From: Chondrosia reniformis
Taxonomy: Eukaryota; Porifera; Demospongiae; Chondrillida; Chondrillidae
DNA: 64,000 nt
Assembly (NCBI GenBank): GCA_947172415.1
Contig: OX359194.1
Span: forward strand, 4,712,001-4,776,000
Direction: 5' to 3'
Below the pieces are notes generated by a model that saw only the letters and a program-made list of their open reading frames with translations, had not been told where the DNA came from and did no database searches. Within the stretch, counting starts at the first letter, position 1. Each line of letters starts with the position of its first letter. This document shows, one piece after another, positions 12,887 through 23,650 of the stretch. A program made the position numbers and the translations under genes.

Positions 12887-13140
12887 AACCACAAGCTTTT
12901 TAGCTTCTGGGAGTACTTATTAGCAGACTAGCCACTCTAACTTCCATCGTATGCCATACTGATGAGTCCTAATAAGGACGAAACAGCTGTCTATGGCTCG
13001 ACCATCTTTTTGAGTGGCTAGGGGGAGACTCTGGTTCCCATCAAGCGAACTTCGGTTCCGCCCATTAGCTCATTGCGCTCCTCAGGGGACATGAGTGGGC
13101 AGGGGTAATACCCAGAGTTAAATGATGATGATGATGACAT
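12887..13140 (+). mobile_element. Retrozyme, inverted partial unit
   Basis: About 253 bp that are the reverse complement of 12,572-12,827, joined head to head to unit 2 through a 60-bp spacer. It includes a full hammerhead on the plus strand. The insertion ends at 13,140 and is followed by AGTTATATGT, which also precedes unit 1 (12,156-12,165). This is a likely target duplication, though the array itself contains similar words. Confidence 0.85.
12947..13001 (+). ncRNA. Hammerhead ribozyme, type I (inverted retrozyme copy)
   Basis: Stem I is TCG (12,947-12,949) and GCCATA (12,953-12,958) pairing with TATGGC (12,992-12,997) and CGA (12,999-13,001), with an internal TAT/T loop. CTGATGA is at 12,959-12,965. 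Stem II is GTCC/GGAC (12,966-12,969 and 12,976-12,979) with loop TAATAA. GAAA is at 12,980-12,983. Stem III is A-C/G-U around AGCT, and cleavage follows C12,991. The stem-I internal loop and loop II sit where natural hammerheads make their tertiary contact. ACAGCTGT around stem III is palindromic, so a dimeric hammerhead could form a longer stem III. Confidence 0.95.
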
Positions 13141-14213
13141 AGTTATATGTACTAGTTGTATGCGCTAGCTGTATGTACTAATTGTATGTACTATTTACAT
13201 TTACTAGGTAAAGGTGTATGTACTAGTTATATGTCCTAGTTGTATGTACTAGTTGAATGCACTAGTTGTATGTACTAGTTGTATGTACTAGTCACATGTA
13301 CTAATTATATTTACTAGTTACTAATTTTATGATCTAGTTGTACCCACGAATTTACATGTACTGGTTATATGTACTAGTTAATAGTTGTGTGAATTAGTTG
13401 AATGACCTAATTGTAAATACTAGTTGTAAATACTATTTGTGTGAACTTGTTGTTTGTATATAATAGTTGTATGTACTAATTTCTAGTTGCATGTACTAGT
13501 TTTATGTACTAGTTATATATACTATATGGATGCACTATTCATATGTTCTAGTTATATATTTATGTCCTAATTATATGTAGTAGGTATTTACTAGTTATAG
13601 GTCCTAGTTTTATTTACTCGTTCTATGTACTAGGAGTTGTATGAACTACTTGTATGTACTATGTTTATGTACTATTTATATGTACTATTTATATTTTTAT
13701 GTATCAGTTATTTGTTGTAGATGTGTGTACTAGTTATATATACTAATTGCAAAGTACATAGCTAGTACATACAACTAGTATATACATACAACTAGTACAT
13801 ACAATTGTGTACTAGTTGTATGTACTAGTTGTATGTATATACTAGTTGTATGTACTAGCTATGTACTGGTTGTATGTTCTAGTTGTATGTACTAGTTGTA
13901 TGTACAAGTGGTAGGTTCTTGTACTAGTTATACTAGGGACTAAGAAGGTACTAGTTCTATGTAGTAGATACTAGTTGTATGTACTAGTTGTATATACTAG
14001 TCTCATGTACTAGTTATATGTACTAGTTACTAGTTGTATGAACTAGTTGTACCTATTAATTTTATATACTAGTTGTATGTACTAGTTGAATGTATATACC
14101 AGTTGTATGTATATACCAATTGTATGTGCTAGTGTCTAGTTGTATTTACTAGTTTTTTGTACTAGTTGTGTGGACTATGTGGATGCACGATTTGTTTGAA
14201 CTAGTTACATTTT
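13141..14213. repeat. 13-bp satellite array, segment 5
   Basis: Mostly in TACTAGTTGTATG orientation, with a short inverted patch at about 13,751-13,805. A further GGTTCTTGTACTAGTTATAC variant occurs near 13,915. No gene is seen. Confidence 0.92.
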
Positions 14214-14640
14214 TGGGGCGCCGGAGGCTCCCCTATATTATTGTCAAAAATTATGTTAACGTATGGTTTCCTGTTCGTAGTCTTGTATACATATATATAT
14301 TTATATATATATATACAGTACAATTTACAATATACTAAGGTAATCTAATATAAATAAATAAATAATATAATATAATATAATATAATATAAATAATTCATA
14401 TGACTCCATGAAAGGACCTAGCAACAGAATGGGCATAGTATCATAAAATTTAGGGTATAAAAGGATTAATTCAGGGATTTCTTATTTAAGTCTCGGTTTG
14501 GTAGAAAACGGAGGACAAAGTCTGTATATAAAATGCCATAGGACTATAGAAAACCTATGTGAAATTTATATTGAAACCAAGTGTTATATTAATAAAAATT
14601 ATCAATTGATCAGATGACTGTGAAACCGATATATATCATG
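14214..14640. other. Unidentified 427-bp non-satellite segment
   Basis: It opens with a GC-rich near-palindrome (GGGGCGCCGGAGGCTCCCC) and continues as AT-rich unique DNA with TA and ATAATA microsatellites. The satellite changes strand across it (TACTAGTT before, CATACAACTAG after). No ORF, TIR pair or RNA gene is recognised. It could be a small non-autonomous element or the scar of a rearrangement. Confidence 0.5.
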
Positions 14641-15607
14641 GTACATGTGTATACAACTAGTACATACAACTAGTACATTAAACAAGTACTCCAACTAGTG
14701 TATGGAACTAGTACATACAACTAGTCCAAACAACTAGTACATGCAACTACTACCTTCCTAAAACCTTGTATATATAGTCCTAGAACCTACTACTAGTACA
14801 GAGAGCTAGTACATACAGCTAGTTCATATAACGAGTACATATATAACTGGTAAATACAACCAGTACATTAAACTACTACTACAACTAGTCCAAGAAACTA
14901 GTACATAAAACTAGTACATACAACTAGTACCTACAACTAATAAATATTATTTGTACTAGTACATACAATTGGTTCATAAAACTAGTACATACAACTAGTA
15001 TCTACAACTAGTAAAAATATCCAGTACTATTACATACAATTAGTACATACAACTAATACATACAACTAGACCATACAACTAGTAAAGAGTACATACAACT
15101 AGTTCATACAACTAGGCCATACACCTGGTACATACAACTAGTTCATAGAACTAGTACATTCAACTAATTCATACAACTGGTACATACGACTAGTACATAC
15201 AATTAGTACTTTCAACGAGAACATACAACTAGTACATACACCTAGACGATACAACTAGTTAGTGGTAAGTACAACTGGTACATACAACTAGTACATACAA
15301 CTAGTACCCTCAAGTAGTAAATGTAACTAGCCTATTACAAATAACCAGTCCATACAACTAGTATCTACATCATCTAAATAAAACTAGTACACACACCTAG
15401 TACGTACAACTAGTACCGAGCACATAGAACTAGTACACACAACTAGTACATGCAATTAGTACATTCAACTAGTATAAACAGCTAGTAAATATAACCAGTC
15501 CTATTATAGTCTACTTGAACATACGACTAGTACATAAAACCACTACATACACCTAGCAACAAGTACATACAACTAGTTCATACAACCAGTGCATATAAAT
15601 AATACAT
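14641..15607 (-). repeat. 13-bp satellite array, segment 6 (inverted)
   Basis: CATACAACTAGTA-orientation array with no gene. Confidence 0.93.
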
Positions 15608-15845
15608 ACAAGGATTTACAGAAGATCAAGATAAAGAAAAAGACAAAGACTCCCAGGATCACTGATGAAGGGTGGAATTCCCAGAAACGGCTGTCTGACC
15701 CAGTGGAGAAGAAGATGAAAAAAGGGAAAAGAAGGAAGAAAAGACTACTGTATCTTCATCTAAAGCTCTCTTTAGGTTTAGTTCCCCTATAGGCTCTTTT
15801 TACAGAATAGGCATATAGCATGTAGGAAAATGGTATCTTAGATCA
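15608..15845 (+). mobile_element. Solo pLTR fragment of the Naiad-type PLE
   Basis: About 235 bp match the reverse complement of the pLTRs at 29,335-29,724 and 32,760-33,151, from CAAGGATTTACAGAAGATC to GGTATCTTAGAT. The 5' part of the pLTR is missing. Unlike the other two copies it has a single, not tandemly duplicated, AAGACAAAGACTCCCAGGAT segment. It carries the family's hammerhead motif on the plus strand. Confidence 0.85.
15656..15700 (+). ncRNA. Hammerhead ribozyme motif (Naiad solo pLTR)
   Basis: CTGATGA (15,662-15,668) is followed by an unpaired A, stem II GGG/CCC, an unpaired A and GAAA (15,684-15,687). Stem III is AC/GU with loop GGCT, and the cleavage triplet is GTC (15,693-15,695). 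Stem I is GG-a-TCA/TGACC with one bulged A. All invariant core bases are present; the A-A opposition at the base of stem II departs from the usual G-C pair and may weaken activity. Confidence 0.75.
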
Positions 15846-16637
15846 TACAACTAGTACATTAAACAAGTACTACAACTAGTACCTATATCTAGTGAATACA
15901 ATTCTCCTAGTACATACAAGTAGTACATACAACTAGTACCTATAATTAGTACAAACAACTAGTACATACAACTAGTACCTATAATTAGTACATACAATAC
16001 GTAGATACTACAAGTACATACAACTATACCATACAACTACTAACTAGTACATGCAACTAGTACATACAACTAGTACATTCAACCTAGTACTTACAACTAG
16101 TACATACAACTAGTACATACAACTAGTACAGACAACTAAAACATACAACCAGGACATACAACTAGACCATACAACTAGTAACTAGTAAATACAGCTAGGA
16201 CATACAACTAGTACCAACAAGTAGTACAAATAACCAGTAATATTACATACAACTAGTACTTACAACTAGTACATAGAACTAGTACCTACAACTAGTACAT
16301 ATATACAACTAGAACATACAACTAATACATTCAAGTAGACCATTCAACAAGTAACTAGTAAGTTCAACTAGTACATGCAATTTGAAAAATAACTAGTACT
16401 AGTACATGCAACTACTACAAACAACTAGTACATACAACTAGTACAAACAACTAGTACATTCATACAACTAGAACACACAACTAGTACATACTAGTAGACC
16501 ATACAACAAGTAACTAGTAAGTTCAACTAGTACATGCAATTTGAAAATATAACTAGTACTAGTGCATGTAACTACTACAAACAACTAATACATGCAACTA
16601 GTACCTTCAACTAGTACCTACAACTAGTATATATAAC
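15846..16637 (-). repeat. 13-bp satellite array, segment 7 (inverted)
   Basis: CATACAACTAGTA-orientation array. It includes an internal duplication of about 190 bp: the AGTAAGTTCAACTAGTACAT passage near 16,345 recurs near 16,510. No gene is seen. Confidence 0.92.
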
Positions 16638-17394
16638 TAATACACACTTTAAGGTGTCTTCATTTATAGGCATCTCTTCACACCATTTTCATCATTTCCG
16701 GAGGAAGGAGAAGTGAAGAGAGTATTCAGAAAAAGGGTTTCCAACCACTTCCTAGTACAATTCCTTGATCCAAGTTCATTCTTACCTGATATTGTTGGAT
16801 CTTTAAGGCTCCTTAATCCTTCTTCTATACAAGTTCTCTTCTCTATCCACCACCCTGGCTTGGCTCCACTCAATTGGATGGCCAGTTTTTAGGGAGTCAA
16901 CAGCTAAGTCATTGTTCACATCCCCCATCCTGATGGCACATTTGTGCTCCGCCATCCTGATTTTCAGCATTCTTCCAGTTTCTCCAGTGTACACTCCAGG
17001 GCAACTAGAACAGGGGATCTGGTAAATGATACCTTTAATATCAACGGTAGGCTGTGGTTGTTCAGGCCTAGAGAGGATACTCCTCAGTGATTTCTGCTTT
17101 GTGAAGATGGTTTCAATGTTCACCTTCTGGCATGTTCTGGAGATCATTTCACTGAGGCCTTTCACATATGGAATAAAAAGTTTACGTTTACCATCTACCC
17201 TTACTTTGTGGTTGTACTCTTCTTTCTCCAGGAGGACAGTGATATTTCCCTTGCCTGCAGGAAGAATGATGGTATGTGAAACGTTTGGCAGAAAGAAGTA
17301 TCAAAAAGACTATGTCTCTAGACGCTCCGAAAGTTGAAAGAGGAACCTTTACAAAGATAAATTTGACGCAGTTAGAAGAAATCCTATTCCATTA
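16638..17394 (-). pseudogene. PLE fragment B1: GIY-YIG end plus inverted pLTR piece
   Basis: The minus strand of 16,664-17,165 encodes the C-terminal GIY-YIG endonuclease of a Penelope-like element: a basic linker, IIYQIPCSSC, VYTGETGRMLKIRMAEH, then DSLKTGHPIEW and YRRRIKE. YIG has become YTG and the frame shifts near 16,803, so it is dead. At about 17,278 the sequence turns to plus-strand pLTR (GAAACGTTTGGCAG, then ACCTTTACAAAGAT). This is the same head-to-head layout as the larger copies at 19,406 and 43,161. The ATG that begins the ORF in those copies is mutated here. The reverse transcriptase is missing. Confidence 0.85.
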
Positions 17395-18195
17395 TTGTAT
17401 GTACTAGCTCTGTGTACTAGTATTAGTTATATTTACTAGTTGTAGGTACTAGTTGTATTTACTAGTTGTGTGTACTAGTTATATGTATAATTTTTATGAG
17501 CAGTTGTATGGACTAGTTTTATTTACTATTTTTATGTACTATATAGTTATATGAACTAGTTGTATTTACTAGTTGTATTTACTAGTTGTATGAACTAGTT
17601 GTATGAACTAGTTTTATTTACTAGTTGTATGTTCTAGTTGTATGAACTACTTGTATTATTTATTGAATGTATTAGTTATAATTGCAATGTATGTAATAGT
17701 TGTTTGTACTACTTGTATGTATAGTTATATGTTATAGTTGTATGTACTTTTTGTATCTACTAGTTGTATGTACTAGTTATATGTAATAGTTGTATGTACT
17801 TTTTGTATCTACTAGTTGTATGAACTAGTTGTATGCACTTTTTCTATGAACTATTTGTATGGACTAGTTGTCTGTCCTTGTTGGACGTTCCAGTTGTATG
17901 TGCTAAATGTATGTACTAGTTGTATGAACTAGTTGTATGTACTAGTTGTATGTACTAATTGTATGTACTAGTTGTAGGTGCTAGTCATATTTCCTAGTTA
18001 AGTAGTAGTTGTATATACTACTTGTATGTATTTTATATATGTACTAGTTGTAGTTGTATGTACTATTTGTATGTACTAGTTTTCTATACTAGTTGAATGT
18101 ACTAGTTGTATGTGCTAGATGTATGTACTAATGATATGAACTAGTTGTATGCACTAGATGTACGTACTATTTGTATGTAGTTGTATGTACTAGTT
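17395..18195 (+). repeat. 13-bp satellite array, segment 8
   Basis: TACTAGTTGTATG-orientation array with no gene. Confidence 0.93.
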
Positions 18196-18500
18196 GTAAA
18201 GATTTATGAAAATTTCAAATTCTCATTGAAAATGTTTCATACATGTCTGTGAATGCTGACACCAAGTTTGAGCTTCATATCTTTTCATGTGACAGAGTTA
18301 GAGCACCAAATGTACATAAAAATACTGGAATACAAAATTAATGTATGGTGAGAGATAGGGCAAATGTAAAGATAAATGAAAATTTCAAATTCTCATTGGA
18401 AATGTTTCATACATGTCTGTGAATGCTAACACCAAGTTTGAGCTTCATATCTTTCCATTTCACAGAGTTAGAGCACCAAATGTACATAAATATACTGGTA
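18196..18500. repeat. 170-bp tandem repeat, 1.8 copies
   Basis: A 134-bp block starting GTAAAGATTTATGAAAATTT recurs 170 bp later (18,366) with only a few substitutions. A 36-bp spacer separates the two. It is unrelated to the 13-mer around it. It may be a piece of a separate satellite carried here; no coding potential is seen. Confidence 0.85.
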
Positions 18501-19405
18501 CTAGTTGTATGTATTAGTTGTAGATGCTAGTTGAATTTCCTAGTTATGTACTAGTTGTATGTACAAATTGTATGTACTTCTTGTATGTACTAATTGTAAA
18601 GACTAGTTGTGTGTACCATTTGTATGTAGTAGATTTCTGTACTAGTTCAACGTACTAGTTGTATGTGCTAGATGTATGTACTAGTGATATGAACTAGTTC
18701 TTTGCACTAGTTGTATATACTAGTTGTATGTACTAGTTATATGTACCATTTGTATGTACTAGTTGAATGGACTAGTTGTATGAACTATTTTTATGTACTA
18801 GTTTTATGTACTAGTAATATGAACTGGTTGTATTTACTAGTTGTATGTACTAGTTGTATGAACTACTTGTATGAATTGGTTGTATGTACTATTTATAATT
18901 ACTGTGTACCTACTATGTGTTTGTACTACTTGTATGTAGTAGTTATATGTTCTAGTTGTATGTACTATTTAAATGTAGGAGTTTAACATTTATGGAGTAC
19001 CTGTATGTACTAGTTGTATTAACTAGTTGCATGTACTAGTTCAATGTATTAGTTGTATGAACTTTTTTATTTACTAGTTGAATGGACTAGTTGTGTGTAC
19101 TCTTTGTATTTACTAGTTGTATTCACTAATTGAACATACTAGTTGTATGTGTTACATGTATGAGCTAGATGTATGAACTAGTTGAATGTACCAGTTGTAT
19201 GTACTAGTTGTATGAACTAGTTGTAGGTAATAGTTTTAAGTGATAGTTGTATTTACTAGTTGTATGCAATAGTTGTATGTACTTGTAGTATGTACTATAT
19301 ATGTACTAGTTATATGTGTACGTTCTAGTTGTATGTACTAGTTGTATGTACTATTTATAAGTCCTAGTTGTATGTACTAGTTATATGTCCTAGTTTTATG
19401 TTGTA
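18501..19405 (+). repeat. 13-bp satellite array, segment 9
   Basis: TACTAGTTGTATG-orientation array. Open frames in it (such as 18,711-18,986) are translated repeats, not genes. Confidence 0.93.
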
Positions 19406-19508
19406 GTTCATCATCCCAGTCCTAGGACAAGTGGCAAAAGATCTTTGTAAAGGTTCATCTTTCGACTTTTAGAGCGTCTAGAGATGCAGTTTTTTTATTC
19501 TTCTGTCT

Positions 19509-19545
19509 GCCAAACGTTTCGACTCTGGGGGTCTTCTTCAGTGAC
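19509..19545 (-). ncRNA. Hammerhead-like motif, pLTR of PLE copy B2 (left)
   Basis: Minus strand: stem I GUCA/UGGC, core CUGAAGA (position 7 is free in hammerheads), one extra A, stem II GACCC/GAGUC around CCA with one mismatch, then GAAAC and GUU as possible cleavage triplet. Stem III would be only AC/GU with no loop, as in minimal PLE hammerheads that act as dimers. Activity is uncertain. Confidence 0.6.
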
Positions 19546-19664
19546 TCGTGTTGGTCTTCAAGGTGTCTTCATTTATAGACATCTTTTCCCGCCATTTTCG
19601 ATTACCTCATCAGTGATGTCATCGGTTACATCATTTCCGGAGGAAGGAGAGGTGAAGGGAGTAT

Positions 19665-21552
19665 TCAGAAAAAGGGTTTCCGACCACTTCTTAGTACAAT
19701 TCCTTGATCTAAGTTCATTCTTACCTGACATTGTTGGATCTTCAGGGCTTCCTTAATTCTTCTTCTGTACCAGTTCTCTTCTCTCTCCACCACTCTGGCT
19801 TGGCCCCACTCAATTGGATGGCCAGTTTTTAGGGAGTCAACAGCTAAGCCATTGTTCCCATCCCCCATCCTGATGGCATGTTTGTGCTCTGCCATCCTAA
19901 ATTTTAGCGTTCTTCCAGTTTCTCCAGTGTACGCTGCAGAGCAACTAGAACAAGGGATCTGGTAAACGACACCTTTAATATCCATGGTAGGCTGTGGTTG
20001 TTTAGGCCGAGAGAGGATACCCCTCAGTGATCTCTGCTTTGTGTATATGGTTTCAATGTTCATCTTCTGGCATGTTCTGGAGATCATCTCACTGAGGCCT
20101 TTCACATAAGGAATAAAAAGTTTACGTTTACCATCTTCCCTACTTCCCTGGTTCCATTGTCTCTTCTTCATATGTCTAGCAGCAACCTTACTGGGGTGTC
20201 CGTTGGCCTGGAGTACCCCTTTTAGGTGCTCTTTTTCCTCTTGGAGGACACTGGATCCAACACCACAGATCTTCTCCGCTCCATCCCTGAGGCAAAGGGC
20301 AATGCCAGCTTTCACCCTAGGATGGTAATGAGACGAGAAGTGAAGGTATCTATCCGTGTGGGTTGGTTTTTTGTACATGGATGTACTCAAACTTCCTTTG
20401 TTCTTCTTCACTAGCACGTCAAGAAACGGGATAGAGCCATCTGTCTCCTCCATGGCGAACTGGATGTTTCCGTGTCTTCCATTAAGGAAAGACAGAAAAT
20501 CCTCCAGCTGATCCCTACCTTGGCTCCAGATGATAAAGGTGTTGTCTACACAACGTAGCCAAAGCCTAGGTTTGGAGCCAGCCTCCTGGAGGGCTTCATT
20601 TTCAAACTCTTCCATGAAGATGTTTGCCACCGCTGGAGAGGGAGGAGAGCCCATGGCTGGCCCATCCTTCTGCTCAAAGAACACGTTACCATGTTGGAAG
20701 TACGTTGTCCTAAGACAGAGTTCTGTGAGCATTGTGATGGTGGGAAGGTCCAGAGTGGTCCGGTCTGATAGGGTGTTGTCTTCCCTCAGCCTCCTATCAA
20801 TGATCTGTAAGGAGAGATCTGTAAGTACTTCGTAAACAAGCTCTTCATATCAAAACTGATTAACTTATCTTCATTCTCTACTTGTAATCCCCTGATTTTC
20901 TTCACAAAATCCTCCGAGTTCCTCACAAAGTGAGGAGTGTACCCCCACAAGGGTGACAGGATATATGCCAGATATCTCGATAGGTGGTACGTAGGGGAGT
21001 TTATAGAGGAAACAATAGGTCTCAGGAGGCAACTGGCCTTATGGATCTTTGGGAGTCCATATAACTGGGGAGTGGAGCTCTGTTGGTTCTGAACCCTCTT
21101 CCTCAGATCATTGGGGAGTTTGCCATTTTTTTCCAGTGACCGGAGAACTTCAGTTACCTTCCGTTCTATTTTCAATGTTGGGCCCTTTTTGATTGGTTGA
21201 TAGCTTGTATCATCCCAATGTTCCTTACTTTGCGGTTGTACTCTTCTTTGTCCAGGAGGACTGTGGCATTGGAAGAATGATGGTATCAGAGTCTACCTTG
21301 AGCTCCTTGATGGCTGCTGTCTGATGTTTGGTCAGATTAGGGCTCGGGACCCCAGCTTTTGACAGGCATCGTTGGACTTCACTCCTGAGTTGTTCTCCCT
21401 GGTGACCAGGTAAGTAACGAGCTAAAGATTTTGTCCCCGCAATGATGTCAACCCGTGGAATGTGATGAGGAGTTGGTATAAAATTAAGGCCAAGGGTAAG
21501 AACCTGTCTCTGTTGTGGTGTCAACTCCCTCTTAGAAAGGTTGATGATCACT
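19665..21552 (-). pseudogene. PLE reverse transcriptase-GIY-YIG endonuclease, decayed
   Basis: This was a PLE polyprotein: an RT related to telomerase followed by a GIY-YIG endonuclease that nicks target DNA. The pieces on the minus strand are the N-terminal domain (21,552-21,240, with LGLNFIPTPH and an IILP segment), the RT start (21,175-20,786, PQLYGLPKIHKA, then FDMKSLFTK), and the RT core plus endonuclease (20,732-19,665, GSPPSPAVANIFMEEFE, LWLRCVDNTFIIW, VYQIPCSSC, AYTGETGRTLKFRMAEH). At least two frameshifts separate them. The active-site YVDD has become CVDN and the nuclease YIG has become YTG, so both enzymes are inactive. It is about 75-80% similar by eye to copy A at 45,291-47,772. 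Confidence 0.88.
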
Positions 21553-21681
21553 TTTTTATGAATACTCCCTTCACCTCTCCTTCCTCCAGAAATGATGTAA
21601 CCAATGACACCACTGATTATGGTAATCGAAAATGGCGGGAAAAGATGCCTATAAATGAAGACACCTTGAAGACCAACATGA

Positions 21682-21718
21682 TTCACTGAAGAAGACCCCC
21701 AGGGTCGAAACATTTGGC
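21682..21718 (+). ncRNA. Hammerhead-like motif, pLTR of PLE copy B2 (right), degenerate
   Basis: Core CTGAAGA, extra A, stem II GACCC/GGGTC around CCA, and GAAAC are intact. The cleavage triplet is ATT rather than GTT and stem I (TTCA/TGGC) is weak. It is probably decayed. Confidence 0.5.
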
Positions 21719-21763
21719 AGACAGAAGAATCGAAAAAACTACATGTCTAGACGCTCTAAACAT

Positions 21764-21967
21764 CGAAAGATGAACCTTTACAAAGATAAGTTCGACGCAG
21801 TTAGAAGAAATCCTTATTCCATCAAAGCAAAAGATGCCTGTCTGCGAAAGAAATTTGGTGCTTTCTCGGATAGTAAACCTGTTTGGTGTTGTGGTTCAAC
21901 CATGCTGATACGGTACAGCTTCAAGAGGCCAATGATTGAGTGGGGAAAGAGTGGCAGGTGGGCCTAA
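21764..21967 (+). pseudogene. PLE ORF start, truncated N-terminus
   Basis: The ATG inside the pLTR opens MNLYKDKFDAVRRNPYSI, matching the start of copy A (MYHPKDKFDAVIRNPYSI at 45,291) and the mutated start in the 17.3-kb fragment. After NPYSI it diverges from copy A and ends at 21,967. This identifies the conserved N-terminus of the PLE ORF as lying within the pLTR, just downstream of the hammerhead motif. Confidence 0.7.
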
Positions 21968-22186
21968 GGTCGGCCTGGCACCTGAACTGCCTGGTCTACT
22001 CTGTTGCTATGGCTGCGAGGGAAAAAACAACCAATGAATCGCAGCCATGCAACCAGGGAAGGAATCAGACAATCAGAAGGTTAGTAAGAGACGGGGAGGT
22101 CACATAAGTGACAGGAATGCCAAGGGCCTTAGGTTTAGAAGACTCCTTGCCTGGTTGGTTGTGGAAATAGCGCAACCAGATTACTT
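21861..22186. other. Unique segment beside PLE copy B2
   Basis: GC-richer unique DNA without recognisable genes. It contains an imperfect hairpin (GCTATGGCTGCGA near 22,006 against TCGCAGCCATGC near 22,037). It may be the 3' part of an older insertion. Confidence 0.5.
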
Positions 22187-23070
22187 GTTGTACTATTTGT
22201 ATGTACTTTTGTATGTCCTACTTCTGTCGACTAAGTGTATGTACTAGTTGTATGAACCAGTTGTATGTACTAGTTGTATGAACCAGTTGTATGTACTAGA
22301 TGTATGCACCAGTTTATGTACTAGTTATAGTACTAGTTTAATGTACTAGTTGTATGTATAATATGTATGTACTAGTTGTTTCTATTAGTTGTATGTACTT
22401 GTTGCTGGTGTATGTACTGGTTGTGTGTACTAGTTGTATGTTCTAGTAGAATATACTAGGACTAGTTCTATGTACTAATTATATCTACATCTTGTGTGTA
22501 CTACTTGTATGGACTAGTTGTATGTACAAGTTATATGTACTAGTTCTATTTACTAATTATGTACTAGTTGTATGTACCTTTTCAATGAAGTAGTTATACG
22601 TTTATGGACTAGTTGTATGTACTAGATGTATTTACTAGTTGTAGGTACTAGTTGAATGTACTAGTTGTATGTGCCAGTTGTATGTAGTAATTGTATGCAC
22701 TAGTTGTGAGAACTAATCATATGTACTAGTTCTATGTAGTAGTTGTATGTAATTTATGTATGTATGCACTACTTGTATCTACTAGTTGTATGCAGTATTT
22801 ATATCTACTAGTTTTATGAATATGTACTAGCTATTTGTACTAGTTTCTTATACTTGTTATATGCACTGGTTGTATATTCTAGCTGTATGTTCTAGTTGTA
22901 TGTACTAGTTATATGTACTAGTTATACGTACTACTTTTATGTTCTAGTTGTATATACTGGTTCTATGTACTAGTTGTGTGTACTATTTGATTGTACATTT
23001 TATTTAAACTAGTTACATGTATATGTACTAGTTATATGTACTAGCTGCATGTACTAGTTGGGGCGAGCCT
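22187..23070 (+). repeat. 13-bp satellite array, segment 10
   Basis: TACTAGTTGTATG-orientation array ending at GGGGCGAGCCTGAGCG, where the unique island begins. No gene is seen. Confidence 0.92.
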
Positions 23071-23650
23071 GAGCGAGCTCCACACTTACGATGAGTACGC
23101 TTCCGCTGTCTGTATGTGTATCAGGGAGTACGGTAGTACTCCCTATATAGGGATGACACGTTTTTTTCGTTTTCCTCATACATTGGTATAGGAGCGAAAT
23201 CCCGTAATAGGCCGAAAATCGACAAAACAAGGCTATGTATAGCTAAATATACAATATACATACTCTAAATAGACCTTAAAAGCAAGTGAATATATCCCGC
23301 TGGCGAAATAAAATAAAAAAAAACTTTCAAAATTCCCATTTTCGTCTTCTTCATATTCTTCTTCTTCTTCTTCTTCTTCTTCTTCGTCAGCCATAACTAA
23401 AAAACTATATAAGCTTTTGGACTAATTGTTACACGAAACTACTGCAAATTTTCCGAGCTGTATTCTTTTGTAGAAGTGAGAGCGATAACGCTATTATTGA
23501 GCATGACGGTTTTCATGACCCTAGAGTCAAGGCCTCAATAAAGTCGCCATTTTAATGACATCATAATCAGTCGAAGATTGCGAAACCAAAATGGTTTTAA
23601 TTATACGAATCTAATTCCTAGCCCATGCTACATAAAAAGTACAGAAACTA
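23071..23650. other. Left edge of the unique island, non-coding
   Basis: AT-rich unique DNA with a TTC microsatellite (about 23,355-23,383) and a small inverted repeat (GGGAGTACGGTAGTACTCCC at 23,124). No gene or element is recognised. Confidence 0.6.

Larger units (their letters stand above)
19406..21860 (-). mobile_element. PLE copy B2 (C-terminal GIY-YIG type), inverted-pLTR structure
   Basis: Minus-strand PLE running from about 21,555 (5') to 19,406 (3'), ending in its 3' pLTR (hammerhead-like motif at 19,509-19,545). At about 21,555 it is joined head to head to a plus-strand 3' region and pLTR (21,560-21,850, with a TATAAATG box near 21,649, a hammerhead-like motif and the start of the ORF). 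In 16.6, 19.4 and 43.2 kb alike the inverted partial copy meets a pLTR in opposite orientation, a hallmark of PLE insertions. No target duplication is evident. Confidence 0.88.

Noticed and set aside
15589-15792. 67-residue Lys-rich ORF on the solo pLTR
   Set aside because: It is the pLTR and its ribozyme read as protein; the same region is non-coding leader in the full element.
18711-18986. 91-residue ORF (MYILVVCTSYMYHLYVLVEW) and similar ORF at 49,257
   Set aside because: Direct translation of the TACTAGTTGTATG satellite.
21990-22060. tRNA- or SINE-like hairpin beside PLE copy B2
   Set aside because: An imperfect stem exists but no cloverleaf, A/B box or tail can be aligned.
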